In this document: positions 6,637-14,761 of the stretch, one piece after another
Layout of the letters: each line of letters opens with the position of its first letter
Numbering within the stretch: the stretch's first letter is position 1
Assembly: GCF_051414055.1 (NCBI RefSeq)
Contig: NZ_JBLKNX010000022.1
Location: 1-64,000 of the forward strand
From: Halosimplex halobium
GTDB lineage: Archaea > Halobacteriota > Halobacteria > Halobacteriales > Haloarculaceae
Length of the DNA stretch: 64,000 nt
Direction: 5' to 3'
Program-made: the position numbers and the translations under genes
Notes under the pieces: generated by a model
The model's database searches: none
Told to the model about the DNA's origin: nothing
What the model saw: the letters and a program-made list of their open reading frames with translations, nothing else

Positions 6637-7482
6637 ATGCCCACCGTCCGCACGAACGACATCGAGACGTACTACGAGCGCCGCGGCGACGGCCCGCCGG
6701 TCGTGTTCGTCCACGGGGCCATCGTCGACCACTCCCAGTGGGACCCCCAGCTCGACGCGCTGAGCGACGACTACACCACCGTAGCCTACGACGTGCGCGG
6801 CCACGGCCGCACCGGCGGGTCCCAGCGGGGCCGCTACTCGGTCGACCTGTTCGCCGACGACCTGGGCGCGCTGCTGGACGCGCTGGCGCTCGACGAGGTC
6901 GTCCTCTGCGGGCTCTCGACCGGCGGCTGCATCGCCCAGGTGTACGCCGCGCGCCACCCCGAGCGGGTGGCCGGGCTGGTGCTCGCCGACACCTTCGCCC
7001 CCGACTTTCTCTCGCTCGACGAGCGCCTCCAGCGCTCCGTCCTGCTCCGCGCGACCGTCCCGCCGGTCCGACTCGTCGGCTACGAGCGCGTCGAACGGGC
7101 GATGGTCTGGCTACAGGAACGCCTCTCGGGCGAGGGCGTCAGCGGCGACTACGAGCGGATCGAGCGCATCCGCGAGACGGGACCGAAGATGGCCACCGAC
7201 GAGTTCGCGAAGGTCATCGGCGCCGTGGCGGGCTTCCACCGGACCGAGGTCCGGTTCCCCGCCATCATGGCCCCGACGCTCGTCCTCTACGGCGAGCACG
7301 AGGGGCCGTTCATGCGCCGACAGGCCCGCCACCTGGCGACCGAGATCGGCGGCGCGACGCTCCGGGCGGTCCCCGGCGGCGGCCACGCCTCGAACCTCGA
7401 CAATCCCGACTTTTTCACCGACGCCCTCCGCGAACTCTTGGCGGAGGTGTATCCGGCCGAGACGGCGGAAACAGCGAGGTAA
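6637..7482 (+). CDS. Alpha/beta-fold hydrolase, 281 aa
   Basis: Cytosolic serine hydrolase of unknown substrate. VVFVHGA (residues 22-28) is the oxyanion-hole strand; the nucleophile elbow is CGLSTGG with Ser94; the catalytic His is in PGGGHASN near the C-terminus. In the acid position after strand 6 (LVLYGEHEG) a Glu stands where Asp is usual, as in some family members. A cap region of about 70 residues (120-190) is helical. The ATG at 6637 begins the recognisable fold; the upstream frame is repeat DNA. The gene is isolated between two inverted repeat copies. Confidence 0.9.
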   Translation: MPTVRTNDIETYYERRGDGPPVVFVHGAIVDHSQWDPQLDALSDDYTTVAYDVRGHGRTGGSQRGRYSVDLFADDLGALLDALALDEVVLCGLSTGGCIAQVYAARHPERVAGLVLADTFAPDFLSLDERLQRSVLLRATVPPVRLVGYERVERAMVWLQERLSGEGVSGDYERIERIRETGPKMATDEFAKVIGAVAGFHRTEVRFPAIMAPTLVLYGEHEGPFMRRQARHLATEIGGATLRAVPGGGHASNLDNPDFFTDALRELLAEVYPAETAETAR

Positions 7483-7554
7483 TCGGGGAAAGCGGAGCGG
7501 AGCGCGGTTGCGGTGCTGTGCGGAGCAGTGCCGTTGCGGTAGCGAAGCGGTGCT

Positions 7555-7765
7555 GTCGCGGTGGCCGGGAGGCCGTCTCGTCGGCCGACCCGGGGAAGGG
7601 CAGGCCCGCCCCGAGCATCCGGCGCCGCAGGCGCCGGTTCACCGGACGCGAGGGAGCAAAGCGACCGAGTCGTCCGGCCTTTTTCCCCACGTTTTTGCGA
7701 CGGAGGATTCCCGCAGCGCGCCTCCGGCGCGCGAGGAACTCTCCGGCGCAAAAACGTGGGTATGA
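7555..7765 (-). repeat. Structured intergenic repeat, copy B (inverted relative to A)
   Basis: About 211 bp, the reverse-complement homologue of 6337-6537. It reaches to 10 bp from the stop codon of the mscS gene, as copy A reaches the SRP RNA end. It contains a CCGGCGCC-type palindrome and the long hairpin listed separately. It fills most of the 7483-7774 gap; the remainder (7500-7555) has GCGGTGCTGT-like short repeats. Confidence 0.75.
7686..7760. terminator. Long hairpin with T-tract arms in repeat copy B
   Basis: CCCACGTTTTTGCG (7686-7699) and CGCAAAAACGTGGG (7747-7760) are perfectly complementary, with an inner stem GCGCGCC/GGCGCGC around TCC at 7716-7732. T-runs occur on both strands, so it could end transcription of the hydrolase and of mscS (bidirectional). 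The structure is seen; the termination role is inferred. Confidence 0.45.
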
Positions 7766-7774
7766 AAGTGGTCT

Positions 7775-8701
7775 CTAGTCGTCGCCCGTCGTCGGTTCCA
7801 CGAGCCCCTCGACGTTCGAGAGTTCGATGCCGCCGTGGATGTCCCGCTGGGGGTAGGGGATGTTGATGCCGGCCTCGTCGAAGCGCTGCTTGACGCTGGT
7901 GACGTACTCGCCCTGGACCTTCACGAAGTCGGCGCGGCTGGGATTCGAGATCCAGATGCGCGACTGGAGGCCGACGTAGGAGTCGGCGAGTTCGGTCAGC
8001 CGCACCGAGGGTTCGGGCTCGTCGAGGATGTCGGGGTGGTCGCGGGCCTCCTCGAGGATGATCTCGGTGGCCTCGTCGATGTCGTCCTCGTAGCCGATGC
8101 CGAAGACGAACTTCATGCGCAGTCGCTCCTTGGCGACGGGGTTCTTGATGACGCCGTCGGTGAGGTTGGAGTTGGGGACGGTCAGCAGTTCGTTGTCGAA
8201 GGTGCGGACGCGGGAGACCCGCAGGCTGATGTCCTCGACGACGCCGGCGTGGTCGTCCCACTCGATCCAGTCGCCGATGCGGAACGGCTTGTCGGTGTAG
8301 ATGAAGATGCCGGCGACGAAGTTCTTCAGCACGTCCTGCATGGCGAAGCCGATCGCGAGGGTGGCCGCGGCGGCGACGGTGGCGATGGAGGTGAGGATGT
8401 TCCCGTAGTCGGCGAACGCGAAGGCGATGCCGAGCGCGCCGAACCCGATGAAGAAGTTGGTGAGCTTCCGGAGTGGCCTCCGGGCGTGCTCGTCGAGGTC
8501 ACGGGCAGAGAGGAAGCGACCGACGATGGGGCTGATGACGATGCGCCCGAGCGCGTACAGCGCGACGAAGGAGACGACGAAAGTGACCGCCGACCCGATG
8601 GCGCCCGCCAGCGGCGCGTCGAGGCCGACGTTGTCGATCAGAAAGTCGGCGACGACGCCCGACCCGCCGCTCTGGAGCGGGACGAACGCGGCCCCTGTCA
8701 T
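7775..8701 (-). CDS. Mechanosensitive ion channel, MscS family, 308 aa
   Basis: Three N-terminal membrane helices (about residues 32-55, 80-100 and 105-130) are followed by the MscS pore-lining/beta domain: IGFAMQDVLKNFVAGIFI, then the FRIGDWIEW turn and the VPNSNL motif typical of the MscS Sm-like domain, then the alpha/beta C-terminal domain. It should relieve osmotic downshock in the cytoplasmic membrane. Its start overlaps the stop of the upstream YhbY-like gene by 4 bp (ATGA), giving an rnp4-yhbY-mscS operon as often seen in haloarchaea. Confidence 0.93.
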   Translation of the reverse strand: MTGAAFVPLQSGGSGVVADFLIDNVGLDAPLAGAIGSAVTFVVSFVALYALGRIVISPIVGRFLSARDLDEHARRPLRKLTNFFIGFGALGIAFAFADYGNILTSIATVAAAATLAIGFAMQDVLKNFVAGIFIYTDKPFRIGDWIEWDDHAGVVEDISLRVSRVRTFDNELLTVPNSNLTDGVIKNPVAKERLRMKFVFGIGYEDDIDEATEIILEEARDHPDILDEPEPSVRLTELADSYVGLQSRIWISNPSRADFVKVQGEYVTSVKQRFDEAGINIPYPQRDIHGGIELSNVEGLVEPTTGDD

Positions 8702-8946
8702 CGCTCGAACACCGCCGTGTGGCCGCGGGTCCGGACCACCTCGGCGCTGACCCGTTCGGCCAGCTCCTCTGCCAGCTCCTCGGTGGTGGCCCCCCCTCGG
8801 GCGGACCGGTGGAACTTCACCTTGACGAACTCGCGGTCCTGCAACTGGTCCGACAGCTCCTCCTCGACGGGGTCGAGCCCCTTCTTGCCGACCCAGACCG
8901 TCACGTCGAGTTCGTGGATCCGCTGTGCCCGCGTGGAATCGCTCAT
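8698..8946 (-). CDS. YhbY/CRM-domain RNA-binding protein, 82 aa
   Basis: One CRM (YhbY) domain: RIHELDVTVWVGKKGLDPVE carries the family's G-x-x-G loop (VGKKGL), followed by LQDREFVKVKFH and VVRTRGHTAVFER. CRM proteins bind rRNA or ribosome precursors. The ATG at 8946 is chosen because the domain starts right after it; an earlier ATG ten codons upstream adds unlike residues. Middle gene of the rnp4-yhbY-mscS operon. Confidence 0.88.
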   Translation of the reverse strand: MSDSTRAQRIHELDVTVWVGKKGLDPVEEELSDQLQDREFVKVKFHRSARGGATTEELAEELAERVSAEVVRTRGHTAVFER

Positions 8947-9030
8947 GTGTCTACCAGTAGGAACGGAGCCGTTCAAAGGTTACGGGTGGTGACGGGCCGG
9001 AAATTCGCGGTCGAGAGCGGTCGCGGGCGG

Positions 9031-9315
9031 TCAGTCGTAGGGGTAGCGGGCCTGGGCGCCGCAGTCGCAGGTGACGACGACGTGGCCGTCCTGCAGGCGG
9101 ACGCGGGCGTTCGCACCGGGGCGGAGGTAGGCGTCACAGCGGTCGCAGGTGAAGCGGGTGAACGCCCGGGGTAAGGCGAGGCGGTTGCGCTCGGCGATGC
9201 GGCGGGCGCGGCGGACGTACCGGCGGGCGCGCTCGTCGTCGCTGTCGACGGTCGCCGCCCTGGCGAGCTCGCGCAGCCGGTCGATGCGCTCGCGGGCGAT
9301 GGCCTCGGTGTCCAC
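9031..9315 (-). CDS. rnp4: Ribonuclease P protein component 4 (Rpp21), 94 aa
   Basis: Archaeal Rpp21: an N-terminal two-helix region (IARERIDRLRELARAATVDS, then ARRYVRRARRIAERNRLALP) and a zinc ribbon with FTCDRCDAYLRPG and VTCDCG supplying four Cys. It binds the specificity domain of RNase P RNA with Rpp29 for 5' processing of pre-tRNA. The start is the GTG at 9315 (VDTEAIARERI); no ATG fits. First gene of the operon with the CRM protein and MscS. Confidence 0.93.
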   Translation of the reverse strand: MDTEAIARERIDRLRELARAATVDSDDERARRYVRRARRIAERNRLALPRAFTRFTCDRCDAYLRPGANARVRLQDGHVVVTCDCGAQARYPYD

Positions 9316-9450
9316 GTCCCGAGATGCCGCCGACCGGCAGGTATACTTTGCGTTCGGCCGGCGCCCGGCCGGTCCCGTCGGCGCCGGAGTATCGGCGGCG
9401 CCGCGCCGAGATGGCAACGCATTAAGTCCCGGTTCGCAAACCGTGGACGC

Positions 9451-10554
9451 ATGGACCTGCCGAGGGTGGCCGCGTTCACGGACTCCTACCTGCCGACCCA
9501 CAACGGCGTCACCTACACCATCCAGACCTGGCGGGACCGCTGGCACCGCCGCGGCGGTCGGATGGACGTGGTCTACCCCGACGGCGACCACGACCCCGCG
9601 GAAGGGGAGTATCCGGTCAGTAGCCTCCCCTTCCCCTTCTACGAGGGCTTTCGCGTCGGCGTCCCCGGCGTCCCCGGGGCGGTCGACAGCGCCGAAATCG
9701 TCCACGCCCACTCCCCGTTCAGTCTCGGGCTCGCCGGGCTGCGCCTCGCCCGGAAGCACGACCTGCCGTTGGTCGCCTCCTACCACACGCCGACCAGCGA
9801 GTACGCGGAGTATCTCGCCTTTACCCGGCCGATCGAGCGCGCGGTCGAGCGCAGCGCCGAGGAGTACGAGCGGCGCTTCCTCGACCGGGTCGACGTGGTC
9901 GTCGCGCCCAGCGAGCGGACCGCCGACCACGTCCGCGACACCGTGGGGACGACGACGCCCGTGGAGGTGGTCTCCAACGGCGTCGACGTGGACTTCTTCC
10001 GGCCCGCCGAGACCGAGCGATTCCGCGAGCGCCACGGGCTCCCCGAGGGGCCGCTGGTGGGCTACACCGGCCGCCACGGTTACGAGAAGAACCTCGAAGC
10101 GATCGTCGAGGCGGCCGCCGACCTCGACGTGACGCTCGTCTTCGGCGGGGACGGGCCGGCACGCGAGGACCTCGAACGGGCCGCGGCTGAGGGGGACATC
10201 GAGGCGCACTTCCTGGGGTGGCTCGACCGCGAGGAACTCCCCTCGTTCTACACCGCGCTGGACGTGTTCGCGTTCCCGAGCCCGGTCGAGACCCAGGGGA
10301 TCGCGGCGCTGGAGGCCAACGCTTGTGGGACACCGGTCGCGGGCGTCGCCAGCGCCGCCCTCGCCGATACCATCGACCAGGGCGAGACCGGCTACAAGGC
10401 GCCGCCCGACGACGTGGCGGCGTTCCGCGACGTGATCGCGCGGACCCTCGCCGAGCGCGACCGCCTCGGTGAGGAGTGTCTCGCCCGCCGGGACGCCGTC
10501 AGCGTCGAGCACTCCGTCGACCGCCTCGCCGGCGTCTACGACCAGTTGCGCTGA
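9451..10554 (+). CDS. GT4-family glycosyltransferase, 367 aa
   Basis: Two Rossmann domains (GT-B fold). The N-terminal domain has FTDSYLPTHNGVTYTI and IVHAHSPFSLGLAG; the C-terminal domain has GPLVGYTGRHGYEKNLE and the EX7E donor-binding motif in ETQGIAALEANACGTPV. The closest architectures are glycosyltransferases acting on lipids or surface glycans with a nucleotide sugar; donor and acceptor are not predictable here. A GCATTAAG TATA box lies about 28 bp before the ATG, so the transcript is probably leaderless. Confidence 0.92.
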   Translation: MDLPRVAAFTDSYLPTHNGVTYTIQTWRDRWHRRGGRMDVVYPDGDHDPAEGEYPVSSLPFPFYEGFRVGVPGVPGAVDSAEIVHAHSPFSLGLAGLRLARKHDLPLVASYHTPTSEYAEYLAFTRPIERAVERSAEEYERRFLDRVDVVVAPSERTADHVRDTVGTTTPVEVVSNGVDVDFFRPAETERFRERHGLPEGPLVGYTGRHGYEKNLEAIVEAAADLDVTLVFGGDGPAREDLERAAAEGDIEAHFLGWLDREELPSFYTALDVFAFPSPVETQGIAALEANACGTPVAGVASAALADTIDQGETGYKAPPDDVAAFRDVIARTLAERDRLGEECLARRDAVSVEHSVDRLAGVYDQLR

Positions 10555-10555
10555 C

Positions 10556-10825
10556 TCACGCCTCGTCCTCGCCGAGTTCGGACCGGCCGAACGCAACGCC
10601 GAAGGCGACGCCGAGACTCAGCCCGATGGCGATGCCGAGTGGGAGGTCGTCCATCGCCGTCCCCAGCGCCACGCCCACCGCCGTGCCGAGCGCGATCCCG
10701 ATCGCTATCCCCGAGCCGTCGTCGCCGCCGTTCGACTCGCCCCCGTCGGCTCCGTCCCCGTCGGCCCCGGCGCCGGCACCGGTGTCCATCCTCTCGGCAT
10801 CCCGGCCGCTCGTGTCGTCGGCCAT
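10556..10825 (-). CDS. Small glycine-zipper protein with acidic N-terminus, 89 aa
   Basis: Residues 1-38 are Asp/Gly/Ser-rich and disordered; residues 39-80 are a hydrophobic Gly/Ala-rich region (IAIGIALGTAVGVALGTAM, then LGIAIGLSLGVAFGVAFG) with glycine-zipper spacing, enough for two membrane-inserting helices. Similar small proteins are common in Halobacteria without known function. It is convergent with the glycosyltransferase, its stop lying one base past that gene's end. Confidence 0.65.
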   Translation of the reverse strand: MADDTSGRDAERMDTGAGAGADGDGADGGESNGGDDGSGIAIGIALGTAVGVALGTAMDDLPLGIAIGLSLGVAFGVAFGRSELGEDEA

Positions 10826-10903
10826 GGCGGCACGTCGACCGCCGCGGGGATAACTGTCGCTGTCGGGGGTAGCGAGCGCCGGGCGGGAGAATCCGCTGGC
10901 CGG

Positions 10904-11041
10904 TCAGGTCCTGTCGGCCTCGGGGTTGTTCGCGCGGCGGTAGGCCCCGACCATCTTCCAGAGGGCCCTGTCGATGTCGCCGTCCGCCGACTCGCTCTCG
11001 ATCTGGCGGTACAGGTCTTCCGAGACGTCGATCTGGGGCAT
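10904..11041 (-). CDS. 45-aa halobacterial small protein (DUF7557-like)
   Basis: Starts MPQIDVSEDLYRQIESESAD and ends with a short basic helix (LWKMVGAYRRANNPEADRT). The MPxIxVSEDLYxxIE start is typical of short haloarchaeal proteins resembling the N-terminal arm of ribbon-helix-helix or antitoxin-like proteins; I recall a DUF7557 of this form. No partner toxin is adjacent. The 200-bp gap upstream (11042-11241) holds a GTTTTTCAG TATA-like box and two near-identical GACCGGGCCGTCCGA copies. Confidence 0.65.
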   Translation of the reverse strand: MPQIDVSEDLYRQIESESADGDIDRALWKMVGAYRRANNPEADRT

Positions 11042-11241
11042 CACCCCATCCTACACGGTAGATACTGAAAAACCTCCTGTGAGTCGCGAACGAGTAAACG
11101 TTTTCGCGGGAGGACGGCGGGCCCGGGACGCGGCTCGGATCCCGGCGAACCGGTGGGGAACCGGTCCGGGAGTCCGACGACTGGGGGACCGGGCCGTCCG
11201 AAGACCGGGCGACCGGGCCGTCCGACGACAGGCTGGTCGGG

Positions 11242-12063
11242 TCAGTTCTCGGGCCGGGGGAAGGCGGTGACAACCTTCGAGACCACGTCGAACGGGTCGT
11301 AGATCGACTGGTGGCACTGGCAGTAGACGGCGTTCTCGGCGCCGTCGACTGTGGCCGACTGTTTGAACCCGGCCGGGACACAGCAGAGGTGCGTACACTT
11401 GTTGAGCCAGGCGATGAACCCCCGGTCCGTGCTCGCGGCGAGCCACTCGTCGTCCTCGGCGAGCCGCTCGATCTCCGGGCTGCGGATGACCTGGACCGGG
11501 AGCGTCGAATCCGTCTCGACCGAGCGCCAGGTCGCCGCCGCGGGCTTGCCGAGGCCGGCGTCGCCGACGCCGTTGCCCCACTCCTCGTAGTCGTCGAACA
11601 TCTCGACGGCGAGTCTCGTCCCCGGTTCGAGGTCGGCCGCCCACTCGTAGCGGCCGCCGGGGTCGGCCCGCAGGAAGTTGTCCGCCTCGCTGTCGGGTTC
11701 GACCTTCGGGTGAGTCTGGATGCCGCAGTACTGGAACCACTTGCTGGAGTACGTGACGCCGCCCAGACTCGTCTTCGCCGCCCCGTCGGCGACCTCGCCG
11801 TTCTCCGTCGCCGCGGGCCACACGCCCTTGAGATACCCGTCCTCGACTGTCACCGGGATCTGCGACATCCCGCGAGGTGCCGGTCCGTCCGTGTTCTTGA
11901 TCACCTTCGCCTCCACGTTCCCGCCGCCGACCCCGCTCCGGTTGGTCGGTACCGTCGTCAGCCCGGACCCGGCGACGCCGAGCGAGCCCAGGACTGCGCT
12001 CCCGACGATCCCCTTGACGAACCGACGGCGACCGGACGGCGCCGGATACTTGTCCTCGTCCAT
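11242..12063 (-). CDS. Tat-exported Rieske [2Fe-2S] protein, 273 aa
   Basis: A Tat signal (RRRFVKGIVGSAVLGSLG, residues about 12-29) leads to an extracytoplasmic or membrane-anchored domain. The Rieske boxes are CTHLCC (about residues 213-218) and CQCHQS (about 240-245), giving two Cys and two His ligands; the Cys in place of Gly in box 1 is, I believe, common in haloarchaeal members. YDPFD follows as in bc1/b6f Rieske proteins. It likely transfers electrons from (mena)quinol in a bc-type complex, but no cytochrome b gene is nearby. A TATA-rich AAGTTATTTTAAATTT lies 20-45 bp upstream. Confidence 0.88.
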   Translation of the reverse strand: MDEDKYPAPSGRRRFVKGIVGSAVLGSLGVAGSGLTTVPTNRSGVGGGNVEAKVIKNTDGPAPRGMSQIPVTVEDGYLKGVWPAATENGEVADGAAKTSLGGVTYSSKWFQYCGIQTHPKVEPDSEADNFLRADPGGRYEWAADLEPGTRLAVEMFDDYEEWGNGVGDAGLGKPAAATWRSVETDSTLPVQVIRSPEIERLAEDDEWLAASTDRGFIAWLNKCTHLCCVPAGFKQSATVDGAENAVYCQCHQSIYDPFDVVSKVVTAFPRPEN

Positions 12064-12245
12064 GTCACCGCGTGGCGCGGGCAGAAGTATAAGTTATTTT
12101 AAATTTCGTGTGGAATCGCGGACGACCGATGGACGGTTCCACGGTTCGTGTAACGTGCTACGGCGTGTGAAGGCCGTTCTGCGGGGAAATCAGGTCCTTC
12201 CGGTCGACGTGTCCGTGAACGAACCGGACGGATTAAAAGTGAGCC

Positions 12246-12263
12246 ACCCACAGTTCTGTGGGT
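12246..12263. promoter_or_regulatory. Operator-like palindrome abutting the HTH gene start
   Basis: ACCCACAG-TT-CTGTGGGT, eight-base perfect arms, ends at the base before the ATG and follows a GATTAAAAG TATA box at about 12231-12239. With leaderless transcription it covers the start site, so a bound protein would block initiation. Autoregulation by the adjacent HTH protein is the simplest inference. Confidence 0.55.
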
Positions 12264-13037
12264 ATGAACGGTGATTCCCTGGTCACCTACGTGGCGCGGT
12301 CGGAGCTGCGCTCGACGCTGCTCCGCGCGGTCGAGCGCGACCCCCGCACGACGGCTGCCCTCCACGCCGACCTCGACGTGAGCCAGTCGGGCGTCTACAA
12401 GACGCTCGACGAACTCGCCGACCGCGGGCTCGTCCGCGAGTCCGACCGGTGGGAGCTGACCGCCCGCGGTCGGCTGGTCGCGGACGAGCTGGCCCGCCAG
12501 GACGCCGTCGAGGACCTGCTCGACGACGAGTTCTGGGACGCCCACGACGTGTCGGTCCTCCCCCGGCGGTTCAGGCAACGGCTCGCCGGCGCGGGCGAGT
12601 GGGAGCTGTACCGCAACCCCGCGCGCAACCCCCAGTACCTCGAACGCTGGGCGGTCGAGCTGTTCCGGGAGGCGGACTGGCTGCGCGTCGGCGCGCAGGT
12701 GTACTACCCGCGCTTCGCCAGGATGGTCGACGAACTCGCCGACCGGGGCGTCCTCGACGCCCGGGTTGTCGTCGACGACCGCCTCGTCGACGAGGCCATC
12801 GAGCGCTACACCGACGGCCCGCCCGCCCGCATCGACGAGCGCGTCGCCGACCTGCCCTTCTCCTTTACCGTCACCGCGGACCTGGTCGCGCTCTCGCTGC
12901 CGACCCGCGACGGCGTCTCCGACCTGGACGCCGTCCTCGTCGGCTCCGGCGAGGGCGCCGTCGAACTCGGCCGCGACATCCACGCCCACTACTGGGACCG
13001 CGCGGTCCCCGTCGAGGACTACCTCGCGACCGTCTGA
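12264..13037 (+). CDS. HTH transcriptional regulator with DUF1724-like effector domain, 257 aa
   Basis: An N-terminal winged helix (RSTLLRAVERDPRTTAALHA, then SQSGVYKTLDELADRGLVRE, about residues 14-60) is followed by a ~170-aa alpha/beta domain with FREADWLRVGAQVYYPRF and VADLPFSFTVTADLVALSLP, the arrangement of archaeal regulators in the COG4742 group. The ATG at 12264 fits a TATA box 27-30 bp upstream; a GTG two codons earlier is possible. It is divergent from the Rieske gene with a 200-bp shared promoter region, so it may control that gene or itself. Confidence 0.85.
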   Translation: MNGDSLVTYVARSELRSTLLRAVERDPRTTAALHADLDVSQSGVYKTLDELADRGLVRESDRWELTARGRLVADELARQDAVEDLLDDEFWDAHDVSVLPRRFRQRLAGAGEWELYRNPARNPQYLERWAVELFREADWLRVGAQVYYPRFARMVDELADRGVLDARVVVDDRLVDEAIERYTDGPPARIDERVADLPFSFTVTADLVALSLPTRDGVSDLDAVLVGSGEGAVELGRDIHAHYWDRAVPVEDYLATV

Positions 13038-13121
13038 AAACTCCCGTCGCGGTCCCGGCTCGGGGCAGCGCGCCGCGAGTGCTGCGGGACCCCCCGTCAA
13101 CAAAAGATGCGGGTGAAAAAG

Positions 13122-13146
13122 CGCGGCCTCGCTTCGCTCGGCCGCG
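13122..13146. repeat. CGCGGCC palindromic repeat element
   Basis: CGCGGCC and GGCCGCG surround TCGCTTCGCTC, preceded by GTGAAAAAG. It resembles the hairpin core of the repeat copies at 6.4 and 7.6 kb, so it may be a short member of the same intergenic family. It stands between two convergent genes, where it could act as a terminator. Confidence 0.45.
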
Positions 13147-13161
13147 AACGGTACGGTCCGC

Positions 13162-14454
13162 TCAGGCCAGCGCGCTCCCTGCGCGGATGATCGTCTTTTC
13201 GCCGAACGCCGGCCCCACGAGCTGGAGCCCGACGGGCAGGCCGCCGTCCGTCTCGCCGGCCGGCACGGAGATGGCCGGCAGGTTCGCCAGGTTCACCGGC
13301 GTCGTGTTGGCGTCGGCGAGGTACATCGTCAGCGGGTCCTCCAGGCTCTCGCCCATCTCCATCGGCGGGACGGGCATCGTCGGCGAGGCGAGCACGTCCG
13401 CCTCGGATAGCGCGTCGTTGATGTCCCGCTTGATCCAGGCGCGGGCGTCCTGGGCCTTCTTGTAGTACTTGTCGTGGTAGCCTGCCGAGAGGGCGTACGT
13501 ACCCAGCAGGATCCGCGATTTGACCTCCTCGCCGAAGCCCTCCTCGCGAGCGCGGGCGAACGTCTCGTTCCAGTTGCCGTCGTAGCCGCCCGACTGCCCG
13601 TAGCGGACGCCGTCGAAGCGCGCGAGGTTCGAGGAGGCCTCGCTCATGGCGGTCACGTAGTAGGCCTCGACCGCGTAGCGGAGACACTCCAGGTCGACCT
13701 CGTGGTAGCTGGCGCCCCGCGACTCCAGCTCCTCGATGGCGTCCCAGAACACCTCGGTGACGCGCTCGTCGGCGCCGTCGAGTAGCTCCATCGGGATCCC
13801 GATGTCGAGGTCGTCCACGTCGCCGTCGGCGGCGGCCGCGTAGTCGTAGGCGCCTTCGCCGCGTTCCTCGGCGGCGTCACGGGTCGTCGCGTCGCGCTCG
13901 TCGGGGCCGGCGATCACTTCCAGCAGTTCGGCCGCGTCCTCGACGGTGGGCGCGATCGGTCCCACTTGCTCCAGCGAGTTGGCGTAGGCGACGATCCCGT
14001 AGCGCGAGACGAGGCCGTAGGTGGGCTTGATGCCGACGACGCCGCAGAAGGCGGCCGGCGCGCGGACCGAGCCGCCGGTGTCCGTCCCCAGCGCCATGTC
14101 GGCGTCGCCGGCGGCGACGACCGCAGCCGACCCGCCGGAGGAGCCGCCGGGGACGTGACCCTCGGCGACGGGGTTCTCGGTGGGGCCGAACGCCGAGGTC
14201 TCGGTGGTCGTCCCCATGCCGAACTCGTCCATGTTGGTCTTGCCGGGGATGGTCGCGCCCGCCTCCTTCAGGCGCTCGACGACCGTCGCGTCGAAGGGTG
14301 GGACGTAGTCGTCGAGCATCGCCGACCCGCAGGTCGTGCGGACGCCCTCGGTCGAGATGTTGTCCTTGACGGCGACCGTCTTCCCGGCGAGCGGCCCGTC
14401 CGCCGCGCCGTCGATTCGCTCCGTCGTGATGTAGCCGTTGTACTCCGTGCTCAT
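13162..14454 (-). CDS. gatA: Glu-tRNA(Gln)/Asp-tRNA(Asn) amidotransferase subunit A
   Basis: Amidase-signature enzyme of 430 aa. The Ser-cisSer-Lys triad is visible: Lys30 in AVKDN, the cis-Ser in GGSSGGSAAV (about residue 105-106) and nucleophile Ser129 in TDTGGSVRAPA. It liberates ammonia from Gln and, with GatB and GatC, converts misacylated Glu-tRNA(Gln) or Asp-tRNA(Asn). It lies 22 bp after gatC in one operon; gatB is not in the window, which is usual for haloarchaea. Confidence 0.96.
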   Translation of the reverse strand: MSTEYNGYITTERIDGAADGPLAGKTVAVKDNISTEGVRTTCGSAMLDDYVPPFDATVVERLKEAGATIPGKTNMDEFGMGTTTETSAFGPTENPVAEGHVPGGSSGGSAAVVAAGDADMALGTDTGGSVRAPAAFCGVVGIKPTYGLVSRYGIVAYANSLEQVGPIAPTVEDAAELLEVIAGPDERDATTRDAAEERGEGAYDYAAAADGDVDDLDIGIPMELLDGADERVTEVFWDAIEELESRGASYHEVDLECLRYAVEAYYVTAMSEASSNLARFDGVRYGQSGGYDGNWNETFARAREEGFGEEVKSRILLGTYALSAGYHDKYYKKAQDARAWIKRDINDALSEADVLASPTMPVPPMEMGESLEDPLTMYLADANTTPVNLANLPAISVPAGETDGGLPVGLQLVGPAFGEKTIIRAGSALA

Positions 14455-14476
14455 GTGTAACTATCGCTGGCGGTCC

Positions 14477-14761
14477 TCACGAGACGTTCGGGCCCTTGAA
14501 GTAGCCGTCCTCGGACTCGGGGGCGTTGTCCAGCGCCTCCTCCTGGGAGAGGGAGTCGCGCACCTCGTCGGGGCGCATGACGTTGGCGAGTTCCTCCTCC
14601 TCGTCGACCTCGGGCACCTCGTCCAGCGTCTCGAAGTACTCGAGGATGTCGGCGAACTGCTCGGTGAAGCGGTCGACCTCCTCGTCGTCGAGGTCGATGC
14701 GCGCGAGATCAGCGACGTGGCGCACCTCCTCGGGCTCGACCACGTTCTCCGTGTCGCTCAT
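14477..14761 (-). CDS. gatC: Amidotransferase subunit C
   Basis: 94 aa with the GatC pattern: VRHVADLARIDLDDEEVDRF, FADILEYFETLDEVPE and a C-terminal EDGYFKGPNVS (the usual DGYFxxPxxx end). It stabilises GatA and links it to GatB. The ATG at 14761 opens the family consensus. First gene of gatCA. Confidence 0.95.
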   Translation of the reverse strand: MSDTENVVEPEEVRHVADLARIDLDDEEVDRFTEQFADILEYFETLDEVPEVDEEEELANVMRPDEVRDSLSQEEALDNAPESEDGYFKGPNVS

